This document shows positions 50,501 through 62,128 of a stretch of 64,000 bases of DNA, one piece after another. Both the position numbers and the translations under genes were made by a program. This stretch comes from Triatoma infestans (taxonomy: Eukaryota; Arthropoda; Insecta; Hemiptera; Reduviidae): NCBI GenBank assembly GCA_011037195.1, contig JAAEAF010001528.1, positions 1 to 64,000 on the forward strand, read 5' to 3'. Numbering within the stretch: the stretch's first letter is position 1; every line of letters starts with the position of its first letter. The notes beneath the pieces were generated by a model. The model saw only the letters and a program-made list of their open reading frames with translations. It was not told the DNA's origin and made no database searches.

Positions 50501-52946
50501 CATATGCTATTTATTTAATCTCAATAGAAAGCAGCCTCTCTTGAACATTTTGAGGTTCATTTCGTTGATAGTATTGCGCATCTTAATGATTGAATAAAAC
50601 AGTTTCGCTAATGGTGCATGCCAGCTCTTACTCACCCCATTTATGTACCGTTTTGCAAATCCACAATTCTTCCAAATTTATTCTATAAATTATAAAAAAT
50701 AGTTGAATTAGAAATAATTATGTTAATCAAAATTTGTATAATATCCAGGTAAATAAAGTAAACGTACAAGATCTAGATAAAGAATTCTTTAAGAAAGATT
50801 CAACAGGAGTACACAAACAAGGAATTCAAAAATTTGGTCCAATTGATGCAGAGTAAGTTCAAATTTTCCAAATAGTATGTTGGCAAAGCTATTCTACTTT
50901 AAATTAAACATACAATCTGAAGTTTTTATCCAAATTTTAAATATATATTTTATATCTATTGATTTTTTTCCGCCTCGACGACCTAATATGGAGATTCCCA
51001 AATTCCTTTCACTCCACTTTATTCTCAAACGAATGTTCTTAACGGAAGAACTATCTTGTAAATTAACACCCTAACGTTCTTACACTCTGAAATGCTTACT
51101 AAATTCCAGTCCCTTTTAATAGGGAGTATGTCAAAGCCCACTATTGAAGCCTGTTCATTCTGTTGGTTCTGTTGATAAACCCCAAGCGGATTAACCTCAG
51201 CGCTTCTCAAAATTTCTCTGGCGCCACCGAATCATTTTGAGGTCCGCAAATGCCTATGCACCTTTTTATCAAGGCTAACCTCCTTTCTAACAACTGGGTG
51301 AGTGAAAAGATTTGATCAGTACATGATCTCCCAACCCTGAAATCTGCTTGGACTTCAGCACATCAATTATTCTTCTTCAGTTCTTGCTTTTAAAACACGA
51401 GCACAAATTGCTTGTTACTGTGATTCTTCAGTAGTTACTGCATTCTTTGTGTATCGGCAAAAGTGCCCTCAAGGTAATCCGATGGAACTCTGCATTTTTT
51501 TGAACATCCAGTATAGAAATCCGTTATAAAGGTTTTCATTGGAGCACACTTTACCTGTCCAATGGGAATATTTCCTGGATCTGGTGATTTCTTGTTTTCC
51601 ATGTACTTTAGGACTATTTCTGATTCTTCAAGGGTGGCTGGTGTAGCTGCTTGACCTACTTCCAGAAAATCTAAACTGTGATCTCTTATTATCAATAGCC
51701 CAGCAATTATTATCCCAGAATTCTTTGATACATTCTTTCCGTAACCATGTTATTCAACTTCCTGCATTAGGCAAGTCGAATTGCCCCTTGACGAGAGCCA
51801 TCGACTATATTACGCATTTTTCTTGTACTAAAATAGCCTTTTCATCATTGAACCAATATATTTGTTCCTATAGCCTAGTTTGTTAATTTTTCCGATAGCA
51901 TCAAAGGCCGCTTGTTGGAAACACTTCTGGATCTCTGCTTCTAAATCTCTGCTATTACGTAATTAATCTTTCAGTCAGTTGTGATAGAGCCCCTTTATTG
52001 ATTCTCTTGCAGTTTCCATTCTGCAACATATGTTATCTTTACTATCTTTGCTAGCATGTTTTATGGGACAATTAATTTTTCCGTTAGTATGCTTCAGATA
52101 TCTAAGAATAATTTGCCTCGAGAGTGCCTATCCTGATTCCGCCCCTCTCATTGCTCTCACATCATGATCCAAAACTCGTATTTTTCCTCATTATAATTCA
52201 TCAATTATAAAGTGCAATTGTTTTAACTCCGCTGTAATGTGTAGGAAGAAGTCCACAGAGTTTATCATCTTTCCCTTTTGTCTCTTTTAATACAGCTACA
52301 TCAAAACGGCCTTATTTGATTCCTTCCTCTACTTCTTTGAATCAGAAGAATTAGAGATTGATTTCCTGAACGTCCCAAGTACCAAAGGCCTTTTCCAAAG
52401 ACTTAATCGTACAGGTAAATCCGGCTGGCATTTTCCCTTTTTGTTTGAAAGCTCTTAGGCTAGAGATAGAGAGCTGGCCAAACTCTTAACACCTCTAGCC
52501 GGGGTTCCTGTTCTCTATACCTTCACTTCACCTCCCGTCCGCCCTTTAAGGTAAATTAAAGGAAGACAGATTATATAAAATTTGATAGACGTTAATTCCA
52601 GCGTTCAAAAAATTATTCCATTCAAATCCGAGTATTTCGTTAGTCTTAGAAAGGGAGGGCGGGCCTCATTCTACTGCGGCCTACAATAAGAAGTCTATTG
52701 GGGATCTTCGTTAGTCTTGAACTGAATAAGTGTGAAGCATTATTCTCTTTTTACCTTCAATATTTAGCAAAGGGAAAGTTTATCTGTTGAATCAAGTACA
52801 CATTTTGACGTACATTTTGTTTTAGGGACTTGATAAAGGGTAAAGTAGAGCAACAAGGAACTTACAAACCATGGAAAGATCACTCACAGAAGCGTAACAA
52901 GAGAGAAAAATTACGAAGAATTTACAGACATCTTGATGAAGTTTGA
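44548..52946 (+). CDS. Lsg1: Large subunit GTPase 1 (LSG1/Ns3), 12 exons, complete
   Basis: Cytoplasmic circularly permuted GTPase that, in yeast and human, drives release of the export adaptor NMD3 from the 60S ribosomal subunit. Exons: 44548-44631, 44702-44824, 45065-45186, 45302-45475, 46605-46890, 47493-47562, 47779-48008, 48366-48552, 49411-49491, 49579-49775, 50749-50852, 52826-52946; all have AG/GT borders and consistent phase, giving about 592 residues. The permuted motif order is visible: G4 NKSD (206-209), G5-like SA (234-235), G1 GYPNVGKS (331-338), then G3 DCPG (375-378). The N-terminal MGKK, the signature LNDGYDWGRLNLQSV, the IDQMRDHVPP block, GRAIN and the basic C-terminal WKKH-like tail all match the family. 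The acidic insert between G5 and G1 is shorter than in human (658 residues). Start chosen: first ATG, AAAAATGG context. Confidence 0.96.
45580..45695 (-). repeat. Family A hammerhead-like repeat, in Lsg1 intron 4
   Basis: Minus-strand copy; stem GGGA-GAAC-GCCC, GAAACCCGTC and GATG are present, but CATC and CTGATGA are lost through a deletion next to the stem. Confidence 0.55.
45950..46155 (+). repeat. Family C repeat, copy 2 (hammerhead-like core), Lsg1 intron 4
   Basis: Core 46003-46039: CATC, AGGA (remnant of CTGANGA), GGACAC-AAAG-GTGTCC with a perfect 6-bp stem, GAAA, TGTC, GAT. Both ends of the repeat contain ATAGATCGTTTG/ATAGATCGTTTG, suggesting terminal repeats or a head-to-tail join. 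Confidence 0.6.
46165..46500. repeat. Palindromic pair of family A repeats, Lsg1 intron 4
   Basis: Left copy (minus, core 46244-46207) and right copy (plus, core 46369-46406) form arms of more than 100 bp, with GCATAGAGCAGA and TCTGCTCTCTATGC at the centre. Left stem II is GGAC/GTCC, right stem II is GGGC/GCCC, a compensatory change. Left ends GGCC in place of GGTC; right has CTGGTGA in place of CTGATGA. Confidence 0.75.
48553..49410. other. Lsg1 intron 8, no recognisable content
   Basis: AT-rich, no repeat or motif that I could place. The same holds for intron 10 (49776-50748). Confidence 0.5.
51050..52530 (-). mobile_element. Decayed LINE in Lsg1 intron 11, antisense
   Basis: Minus-strand: endonuclease remnants (FGTWDVQEINL, KEVEEGIK, DVAVLKETKGK at about 52380-52270) and, 600 bp on, EIVLKYMENKKSPDPGNIPI and CAPMKTFITDFYTGC (51630-51500), the start of an RT palm of the RTE/CR1-like type. 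Stops and frameshifts throughout. It accounts for most of the 2-kb last intron. Confidence 0.7.
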
Positions 52947-53334
52947 ATTCTTTTTTTTACATAATATCAAATAGTGTAAATAATATTCTTTATTTTGATT
53001 AATTTCCTTTTTTGATTTGACTTTTTCACATTTGTAAATGAAAAATATTAATATTAAAACGAAAAAGTTATTTACGTTACTAATTAATTATTTTCTTTCC
53101 TCTTAGTACAATATTGTTTTCTAACAATATTCTTTGTTTTTTGTTAACCCAATGTTTTTGCCATGGTTTTTATGCAATAATTACTCTGGCAAAGCAGAAC
53201 TTTCATTAAAAGTTCGTCAGAGGGGAAATTTTCTTGCGTTGATCGAGAATATGCACAATATTGAAGATATTTCAAAATATCTATTCATCATTACCAATTT
53301 GACATACTGAGATGTGTCCTTACTGAAAAATAGG

Positions 53335-53340
53335 AATAAA
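53335..53340 (+). terminator. Candidate Lsg1 polyadenylation signal
   Basis: AATAAA about 390 bp after the LSG1 stop codon (52946). Other weaker AT-rich hexamers lie nearby, so the exact cleavage site is unproven. Confidence 0.35.
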
Positions 53341-53879
53341 GTTTTAAATAAAAAATATTTATTTGAAAATGTGACTGCAAACCAGATATTTTAGTTTGAT
53401 CTTTTGAATCGTCTATAGTAAAAAAAAAAAAAAATATAAATATAACATACTGCAACGAAAATCCGATCAGACTTGCTACTGTTTGGTTATATTCAAATGA
53501 AATATCAATATATTACAAAAAATTCACTTTTGCTCGATTTTTACGTTTCATGAAGAAAGAAAACACGAATTTTTCATTTTGAAAAAATATGATTTCATAC
53601 AATTTTTTTTTTTTTGAACAAGTATTGAAACCATGTGTATATTTGAGCAGTGTTGCAAAGTTTATTTTCAAAATTAGTTTAACACCACACGATTTTATTT
53701 TTATTTTTTTGCATCAGCAGCAGTGAGCTACAACCAGCCATTAATTTATCAAAAATAAATTAATTTGTTCTCCATTGATTGATGCTGGTATTTTCTAAAT
53801 ATACTTTATGGTGTATTGACGATAAATATTTGATTATCTGATTCTGTTGCTAGGAGATACTTAAAGTTATTATTATTTG

Positions 53880-54200
53880 TCTTGGGGGGAGGGACCAAAT
53901 CCTACGCCATCCAAAGCCTCACTGGACCAATATAGCTACCCCAATACTTGTAGTTGAAAAGCATCATTTAAGGGAACAATATTTTAAAACATTTTCTTTC
54001 TATTTCCCTTATATCGATTGCAGATCATCATGACGTGCTCGAATGTCTCATATTCATTAGAAGCCCAGCACTGTGGAATTATTCCGCTATTCCTATTTTA
54101 TGCAGATACTGTAGACAAAGGCCATGGTGGCTGCTAAGCTGCATATGATACAGCATTCATATTTTGAAATTACTCCATTTCTATGCCAGAGTTTATCCGT
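53880..54200 (-). mobile_element. LINE C-terminal remnant, antisense
   Basis: The minus strand reads SHHGLCLQYLHKIGIAE and CWASNEYETFEHVMMICNRY, the C-terminal C-x-H-C knuckle of RNase H-bearing LINE ORF2 proteins, and then a 3' end resembling 32250-32340. Confidence 0.45.
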
Positions 54201-55209
54201 CGATTTTGTGTTTACTGATTATAGAAAAGACCCTTAGTAGAAATAGCGAACTTCTTACCATGTCAACACACTTATTCTTTTAATATCTCTAATTGAAACT
54301 TTAATATTTATAGGAATGCCTCCAGTTACTGCTTTATTGACAACAGTTGGCTAGTTTATTGACAACATCATTAAAAATTATCCCAACTTGAGCCTTTATT
54401 TATACAGTGTGATTTCTAATTTTCTTTTTATCAAAACTTGACAATATTTAAAATACATAATATAACTAATTACATAATTTACATATTATAACTATTTTAG
54501 CTACTATTGAGGCCTATTAACTAATTGAACCAGATCACTCTTGCTGTCCATCCATTAAATAAGAAAATCAATGTACAGATATTTTCCGAGTCACTGCTTC
54601 ATAAACTACAGTATACATAGGTACTCTAATTTCAGAATAAATATCCCCCCTAAATGCCAATTCAATAAAACTCTTAGTGAGAAAAGGGAATTCTTCTTGC
54701 GCCAATGAGCACTGGTTAGAAAGCAAAGGTATTCAATACATTTATGCTTCTTAACAAATCCTCAGTGAATGCCTTATATTTGAGTAGTAATCTGTTGCTA
54801 GCAAGCATCTCTAGCAAGTGGCATCTTCCCGCTTCTGAAAGAACAGCAACATCTATTGGGGTAAATTTCAGATACCCAGTAATCTCAGGCATTTGAACTG
54901 CAACAGATCCAATGTTTTTAACACTGAGGCACTAGAGTCGCCATAATATACTGAACCATAATTCAGAAATGAGCGAATACTATTGCTATTAAACTATAGC
55001 AATGACTGGATATAAACCACATTTTTGATGCGTTATTAGTTTTAAAATATTAATGTATTTTTCGCACTTTCCTATTTTATAAATAATGTGCGTCAACCAT
55101 TTAGAGATTTTTTTCGAGATGTATGTCCAAAACGTTAATACAGGTTTTACAAGAGAATGACTAATTCCCCAAGGAGAATTCACTTTTAATTAAAAAATAA
55201 GATGAAAAA

Positions 55210-55450
55210 AAAGGGAAGGGATTAGAGCTCAATGGTGCGCGGCTGGCTAGCAACCCGGAGGTCCCGGTTCGAATCCAGCAGCGCTGCCCTTAGATTTTTC
55301 TTTTCCTAGAAGCCTCTACAGCTCACTATCCGGTGATGGTCAGTGTTGTTTGTAACGAAAGAACACTGTCTGGAGGCCGGCAGAGCACTGAAAGGCTCTG
55401 GGCGCCAATGACCTTTGCTGTTGGACGCGCTTTGAATTAAAAAACAAAAA
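55210..55450 (+). repeat. tRNA-derived SINE, copy 2
   Basis: Head with an A-box-like TAGAGCTCAATGG and B box GGTTCGAATCC (55267-55277), a body with CCTCTACAGCTCACTATCC and GATGGTCAGTGTTGTTTG, GGCCGGCAGAGCACTG, and a tail of A-rich repeats (AACAAAAAAACAAAC). Confidence 0.8.
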
Positions 55451-55459
55451 AACAAACAA

Positions 55460-56250
55460 AAACGTAATGATCATTTAATTATAAATTTATTCTCAAAATT
55501 TAATATAAATTTTTACACTTAATATAAGGTATTTTTTTCTTAATTGCAGAAAAATAAATAAGTTATTTGTCAGCTTCTTGGCACTACCACCGCGCGTTCA
55601 CCCGATTTAAAATTGCAATTAATTAGAAAATAAATTACTCCATTAATTAATTAATAATAAATAAATAAACATATATATATTTACAGATAGTCGAGTTGAT
55701 TCCAGATAAATAATTAGAGTTTATAGCATTATTGTATCATACCTGATGTATAATAAGTACAAACTAAATCTCGTAAAAAAGCATATAATTTTAAAATGTA
55801 ACTTATTTTAAAGGAAATGATAAACAAAATGAGCCAAAAAAAAACAAACTTTTTTATACTACCAATAGGAGTTGAATCACTAACATATAATATCATAAGA
55901 ATCAAATTTGTTCCAATATTTTACGGTACGTTAATATAAAAAAAAAATTTTAAATAAAATTCAAAACTTATTCACTGACACAATGAGTTTTTGCTCATCA
56001 GATTTAACTTCAAGTTATAATATTTAGTTAAATATTTAAATACTCATAATTCAAGGAATCAACTCAGATTTCAATTTATTTAAGTAAAATTGATTTTTTT
56101 TAAAAATACACATATAATTTTATTATTTAAATTAACTATATGGATGTGAATATATGTGTATATAAGTAATAAAATAAAAATTTAGCGTTCCCAGATTATG
56201 TTTAAATCATACATTTACAAATGACGCTTACCAATTGCCTTTATTTTATA
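55460..56250. other. Intergenic AT-rich DNA, nothing recognised
   Basis: Very low GC, short poly-A and AT runs only. The same applies to 56460-58150. Confidence 0.5.
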
Positions 56251-56251
56251 G

Positions 56252-56410
56252 ATAGAATAAGCAAGCGTTTGCTGCCAACGGGCGACAATTGGCTCTTTGG
56301 GAAGCGTTTAGTCTTATGTCTGCACACCATGTTGACATTAGTAAAATAGAACGCAATGCAAGATGGCCCGGTTGCATTTTGCTTCATATGAATGTAGAAG
56401 TGAATCTATT
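56252..56410 (+). other. Unexplained GC-richer open segment
   Basis: A 150-bp block of clearly higher GC than its surroundings, preceded by TTTTATAG and followed at 56340 by GTAAAA. All three plus frames are open over much of it (for example RISKRLLPTGDNWLFGKRLV or QLALWEAFSLMSAHHV). It could be an exon of the downstream gene or a repeat; the phase does not fit the exon at 59428 directly. Confidence 0.25.
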
Positions 56411-58160
56411 TCATTATCCAAATCTTCTGCATTAGACATCTGAAAATATAAGAAAATTGTAATATTTTGATATTTCTGATATCAGCCTCTTAAAAAAAAC
56501 AAGAAAGTTTCTTAACAATAATTTTCAAAAATCATATTTGCTTTTATTTCCACTTTATTTATGCAAAACGAGAAATGATTAATAACTTCATCGCCTTTCA
56601 TATACAAAGATTTCTCACACACATCATTTATTGAAAAATGACCCATCTGTCTGAGTCTCCATGGATTGACAATCTTTAAAGAACAATTACATTTTCATAA
56701 GCAAATATGAATCAAGTAATTTAACTAGGTTCGAACGTTTTATAAGAAATTATTCCGCTATCCGCTAATTTCCGGTAACATACACTGCTTTCTATTTGAA
56801 CTCGTATACTTTTGTTTCAAAAAAATCTATCCATTTACAGTGTATTCTCTCAATACACTGCGTTCTAAGCGTTTTTTTAATTAATTTTTACTTTACTTTT
56901 ATTCTTATTATGTGGTACTTATAATTTTTTTCCCCACCTAGCAGATTATCTGAATTACCTACAACATGCGGTGGTTTTAAGTAGTAGTATTATGGCTCCT
57001 CCATTGATGTTTGGCATTAAAATGTTATCTGTTGCAAAATTTTTAACCGCGTTCTATTCTAAGCCAGCAAAACCAAAACAAGACTAACTGTTTCAAAATA
57101 AATTTGAAATATGATAGTTCGAAAATTTGGAATTTCAAAATATGTGTTTTGTTATGTTTGCGTCTTTCCAAACTTTTCATGTCCCACTGAAAGCTGTAAA
57201 TATCAAATGCATTGTGTTTTTATCGACATTTTCTCAGCTCTCTTTGTCGAATGAAGAAGACAAGAGTCAAAACAAAACAGATACGGTTTTATGAACAATG
57301 CCATTTTATGAGTATATTTAATATTGTGATTAGCGCATCACAATTTCTCTGGCAAAATAATTGATACTGAATCAGGTACATATGTTACTAACAAATTACC
57401 TACTACTATAAAATCATATTTTATTGTTGCGTTATACTGATAGGCAATCCAGTTAAAGTGAATTTCGTTAAGGCTGAATAGCCATATTAAATTCCAAACA
57501 TCAATGCCTGACAAGCCTTTCCTTTATCTGAATGCTGCTCATCATTAAATCTGTAATCACTATGTAATTCGGCCATTAGTTCTTGAAGATCATGTTTTTG
57601 TTTTGTCTTTTTAATATCTTTTTTTTGTGTGAGTATAACAATAATGATGAGCGAACAATGAACTCAGCAGCAAGCATTATTAGATTCTTTTTGTTTTCTC
57701 TTTTGCAAGCTGGATACGTTTTATTTATTTTTAAATCCATTTATGCATTTGACAACGCATTTCAGTATCAAACTAAGTCTGATGGTGCACGCCTAGCAAA
57801 TCAAAATTTATATTAGACTGTCTTATCCTTTTTCTGCAGTGGTTAAAATTTCTGATTTAATAATTCCTAATAATATTAATTAATTTCTAATTAATATTTG
57901 TTCTGATTAAATAAGTTTTTTCATCATTTTAATGCCATGATTTTGTCTCAGTCATACTTGTTTTTATAGGTATTGTGTGTGTGTCATTAAGTTTCGACAT
58001 TTTCAGCGTTTCTTAAAAAAGTTCATAAAAATTTCTTCAACCAATTCCGAAGTGTATCTTATTTCAATATTTCGAAGATAGTGTTAGCCGAACTGCGTCT
58101 ATGTACTTCTGATAAAGTCATCTGCAAATAGTGCCTACTTCCTTTGGATATTCAGATATA

Positions 58161-59080
58161 CGAGGTGTGTAAAGTAATGAGACTGATTTTCTAGTGTTCG
58201 ATCTGGCAACACTGGGACGCGGCGCATGCGTGGTAGGGCAAGTAAACATCTGATACACGTCCAGTGCAAATTTGAAAATGCTAGAGTTGTTGCACTGTCC
58301 GTAGTGACTTTTTTGTGAGCAAGGTTTTTTCAGTGCGTTTTAAAAATGAGTGACATCAATTACGAGCAACGTTGTGCTATCAGGTTTTGCTTCAGACTTG
58401 GGCACAGTGCAACGGAAACGTTTGGAAAACTGTGCCAGGCCTATGGAGACAATGTTTTGTCGAGAGCACAGGTTTTTAGGTGGTTTAAGTCATTTGCAGA
58501 AGGAAGGGAATCAATTGAAGACGAGCCTCGCAGCGGAAGGCCTTCATCTTCAAGAACCGACGAAAATGTTGGCAGAATCCGCGATCTCGTGCGTTCAGAT
58601 CGTCGTTTGACAGTCCGAATGATCGGCGAAGAGTTGAATTTGACTCACACAACCGTTCATCAAATTTTGACTAATGAATTGGTGATGAGAAAAATGGGTG
58701 TTGCATCACGACAATGCTCCGTGTCACACCGCGATTTCTATTAATGAGTATTTGGCCAGTAATAACATTCCTGTGGCTCCTCAGCCTCCTTATTCACCCG
58801 ACTTGAGTCCATGTGACTTTTTTTTGTCCCCCAAATTGAAAAAATCACCTCAAGAGACGTCATTTTGGAACATTGGAGAATATTCAAACAGCCGTAACCG
58901 ACCAACTGAAGTCTATTCCAGTATCCGAGTTCCAGCACTGCTATGACGAATGGAAGAATCGTCTTCAGCGTTGTGTGGCTTCCCAAGGTAGTTACTTTGA
59001 AGGGGACAATGTTGAATTGTAATTTTATTTGAATAAAAAAAAAGATAAAAAATCAGTCTCATTACTTAATTTACACCTTG
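58161..59080 (+). mobile_element. mariner element, internally deleted (no central catalytic part)
   Basis: TIRs of about 30 bp (CGAGGTGTGTAAAGTAATGA... and AGTCTCATTACTTAATTTAC...) lie between TA dinucleotides (58159-58160, 59081-59082). The transposase starts at 58346 with [19 protein letters not shown] and keeps the whole HTH region to NELVMRKM (58690). It then jumps in another frame to [10 protein letters not shown] and YSPDLSPCDFF (second and third Asp). A further frameshift leads to the C-terminus ending EGDNVEL at 59021. The block with the first Asp (DExW) is deleted. Well-kept ends suggest recent arrival. Confidence 0.93.
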
Positions 59081-59427
59081 TATTTCAAGCGGGGAATATT
59101 TAAAAGCGGGCAGTACTCTGTTTGTTCTAAGGACAATCGTAGTCTAGCCCAAATACACACTTTAACCTTCAGTTACTAGAAACGTATGTATATTTTTGTA
59201 AAATATTCGTGATAGGATAGGATTGATAGGGGATCATTGAAGGATATTAATAATTAAAACAAAAAATATTGCATTAAATTAGAGATCAGTTAACCTGTTT
59301 AACGTTAATTTTTATTCAAATGGTATTTGAATGAAGTAAAAACCTTGTTAATTGCAGCATCCTATAGAGTCTTAGGTTCGAATTTTGAGATTTTTTTTTA
59401 ACCATACCTCTATAAATTATATTCCAG

Positions 59428-59621
59428 ATGAACCTGTAAGTGAAGTTAATGTTGTCAATGGTCATGGTGTTGTTAAAACAAATGGATCTCCCAGACCTGA
59501 AACACCGCCTCCAGTGGTGGCAACAGCTCCTGTACCAGTGGCCACTTCTGTTCAACCAATACAATCATCCCAGCCGACACATACATCGACTACAAACAGT
59601 ACAGTTTCACATTTTACACCA
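59428..59621 (+). CDS. Internal exon of an unidentified Pro/Ser/Thr/Val-rich protein
   Basis: Flanked by a good acceptor (TTATATTCCAG) and a GTAAGT donor. It is open throughout in one frame (first codon completed by the upstream exon, ends in phase 0) and encodes about 64 residues. The sequence runs from acidic/Val to Pro-rich: EPVSEVNVVNGHGVV, SPRPETPPPVV, then Gln/Ser/Thr. GC content and codon order differ clearly from the flanking AT-rich DNA. It joins in frame to the exon at 60820, which repeats an NGVV motif. I do not recognise the family; low-complexity sequence of this kind is common in transcriptional co-regulators and RNA-binding proteins. The upstream exons were not found. Confidence 0.7.
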
Positions 59622-59728
59622 GTAAGTAAAAATTCATGGATGATTCTGTTGAATTTGATTTAATTTAAAAAAAAAAAAAAAATTGTACAATAATTATATG
59701 ACGTCATTTAGAATATCTACTCATACTT

Positions 59729-59748
59729 TGTTGTTGTTGTTGTTGTTA
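59729..59748 (+). repeat. TTG microsatellite
   Basis: A run of TTG triplets in the intron between the two Pro-rich exons. Other short microsatellites: AAT at 24584-24604, GTAA near 61590-61612. Confidence 0.8.
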
Positions 59749-60819
59749 TTGAGAAATAAGCATTATTATTGTTTTAAAAATAAAAAAATGAAATGATGTT
59801 ATTTACCCAAAGTTTAGTTTTTAAAATCTTGCTGATGTCCATGGATGATTTGGACAAGGAATCAGAATTAATTACCTGGGTATCAGATAATCAGTCTGAA
59901 TTAATCAGCAAGTATCTGAGATTACAAAATCACGAATATGATCACCATAAAATACGAACAATCTTTATCCATCAATCCATCAAAATGTATAAGCAAAAAG
60001 CCCACTTAAATTTTGTACAATAAATTAAATTAAATTTTTATTGACAATCAACAAATAACTCATATTTTCCATCTTTTTAGAAATCATAGATGAACGCTAG
60101 AATTATTTTTTTTTACTTCCAATTTCTCCTTAATTTTAAGTTGAAATTTTGAAAAATATCTGATAAATTTGATTGGAATTTTTCATTCTCTAAGAAGTTG
60201 TTGAGAAAAATATTATCCCAAATCTATAAGGAGCAGGAGGTTTCACTCTTGAAACTTGGGGTTCAAAAATTTTTAAAAATCTATCAATAAAATATTTATA
60301 AAAATTGATTCCCTTATATTTATCTTTAATTTGAACATCATTTGCCTGAAAATCTATGATTTCCTTTACTTTGGAATCCAGATTTGCAAATCATTTTTGA
60401 AATTCTTCTTCACTTTCTTTATGCAATTCTATAGAGCATAGCAGCAAATGAGCAATATAAAATCTTTTACCAGATCAACTTGAGAAATATCAACTTTGTT
60501 CTAAATCCCTTGATGTGAGCAATATATCACAAGTAGGTTATTATTACCCTGCAACTTTAAGTTGAAATTGTTCATCTGATTGATCCACCAGATCCGGAAA
60601 AATTACCAGTTTCCAAAATAACTCGGTATTTGATAGAAGCCGAGTTACAAATTTTTTTCTCGCCAAAGTCACAATTTGCCATAGCCGTTTATAAGTTTAC
60701 GTTGGTCACCGGTCGCTCAATGCTGAACAAATATGAAGGCAGTAAATTAAAGTTAAGCAATTACAATTATTTCTTATTGTTCCAATTATAATGAATATTT
60801 AAATTTTATTTTGTTTCAG

Positions 60820-61254
60820 CTTTCCAATGGTGTTGTAACAAAGGTAGAACGTTTGAGTCCACCACCCCAATCGGTGGGTGTGAGCTCTCCGCGAATGGTT
60901 GTCGGTGCTCCAAGCATCTATTCCAGGCCAAATATATATCCGGCAAGTTATCCACCACCTCCACAACCTGGTCCACCGGCCACCTGTTTACCACCTCATC
61001 CGGCTTCAGTACCAACAGCAGTTGCTGTAGCATCTTCAAGTCCTGCTCCGCTACCTTCTTCTTATCACCATCCTCCATTGTATGCCCCTTACAATACTAC
61101 ACCGTATTTACCACAGGCGCCAGCGTCACATCAACCTCCTCCACCGCCACAACATCAACATCAAACACATCCGTCTCATTCTTCGTCACATCCGCCAGCG
61201 CCTCACCAGACACATCAGGCACATCAACCACCACCACATCCGCCACCACATCAG
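60820..61254 (+). CDS. Internal exon of the same protein: Pro/His-rich region
   Basis: An open 145-codon block with acceptor TTGTTTCAG and donor GTTTGG, phase 0 at both ends, in frame with 59428-59621. It begins LSNGVVTKVERLSPPP and continues as a long Pro/Tyr/Ser stretch (IYSRPNIYPASYPPPP). It ends in a His/Pro/Gln tract with runs such as QPPPPPQHQHQTH and PPPHPPPHQ. The whole block is predicted disordered. The His/Pro tract is built from CAY and CCN codons and is a likely site of length polymorphism. A distant resemblance to atrophin-type co-regulators is only compositional, so no symbol is given. Confidence 0.72.
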
Positions 61255-62046
61255 GTTTGGTTTTATTTAGATCATCACTATATAATGTTACAGTGTTTGT
61301 ATTGTCAAAAAGCTTTATATGAAATTCTTAGAACATGTGACATGTTTTTTTTGAAAATTATTGTTTAATAAAAGTTAAGAGGCCTGATTAATAAAATTCA
61401 AATGGTAGATGGTACCAAGGTGATTGATCTTGCCTTTCGATAGAAAATATATCCGATCAATTTTTTTTTTGGACCAAAAGAGATCCGACAAGCGTCCAAA
61501 CTCGTTTGAATCCAGGAACATAAGAAAAAGTTGTTAATACTCCCCTAGTTGCCCAAGTCGCAACCAAGTATTCACAAAGATCCTAGTAGTAAGTAAGTAA
61601 GTAGTAAAAGTAAGTTAATGCCCATTTTTCAGCTGGCCTAACCTCCAACTACCCATATTAGGTGTGTGAAAGGGGCGGAAGCACATTCTTAACCATTACA
61701 AATTTACCAGTCTTACATGGGCTTCAAACTGGAGACCTCCAGATTATTTTAATAATTAGGTCATATATTTTCAAGTCCATGCTCATAAATACTCTATAGC
61801 AAATCCGCTCCAAAAGTTCTTAATATTCCTTCGAAAAGAATCAGAAATGTATAACTGATAAAAAGTTAACATATTCTCTATAAATAAATGTTAACCCATA
61901 AATATTTTTATATTTTAGGCCACTAGTAAATCTCTTCTCATATGGCTTCATATGATCAAAAAACAAACAAGTGGATAAATTCCAGCTTTCTAGTAACTTC
62001 AACAACGTTTACACTGAATTCGTTTTCTTTTTTTTTGGACCTGCAG

Positions 62047-62128
62047 AAGTAATAGACGTGTTAACTATACTGGAAATAGCCCAAAGGCAAATTCCAGAAC
62101 ATCACCATCAAAAAGGAGACACGTTTAA
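62047..62128 (+). CDS. Possible terminal coding exon of the Pro/His-rich gene
   Basis: A strong polypyrimidine tract and acceptor (CTTTTTTTTTGGACCTGCAG) precede a short open frame encoding a basic Ser/Arg/Lys/Pro tail (NYTGNSPKANSRTSPSKRRHV) followed by TAA. That frame needs an incoming phase of 2, whereas the exon ending at 61254 is phase 0, so an unseen exon would have to lie between them. Composition suggests a real C-terminus, but this is tentative. Confidence 0.3.

Noticed and set aside
59316..59564. Minus-strand and alternative-frame open stretches over the Pro-rich exons
   Set aside because: They are shadows created by repeated CCN/CAY codons; the plus-strand frame has splice sites and phase consistency.
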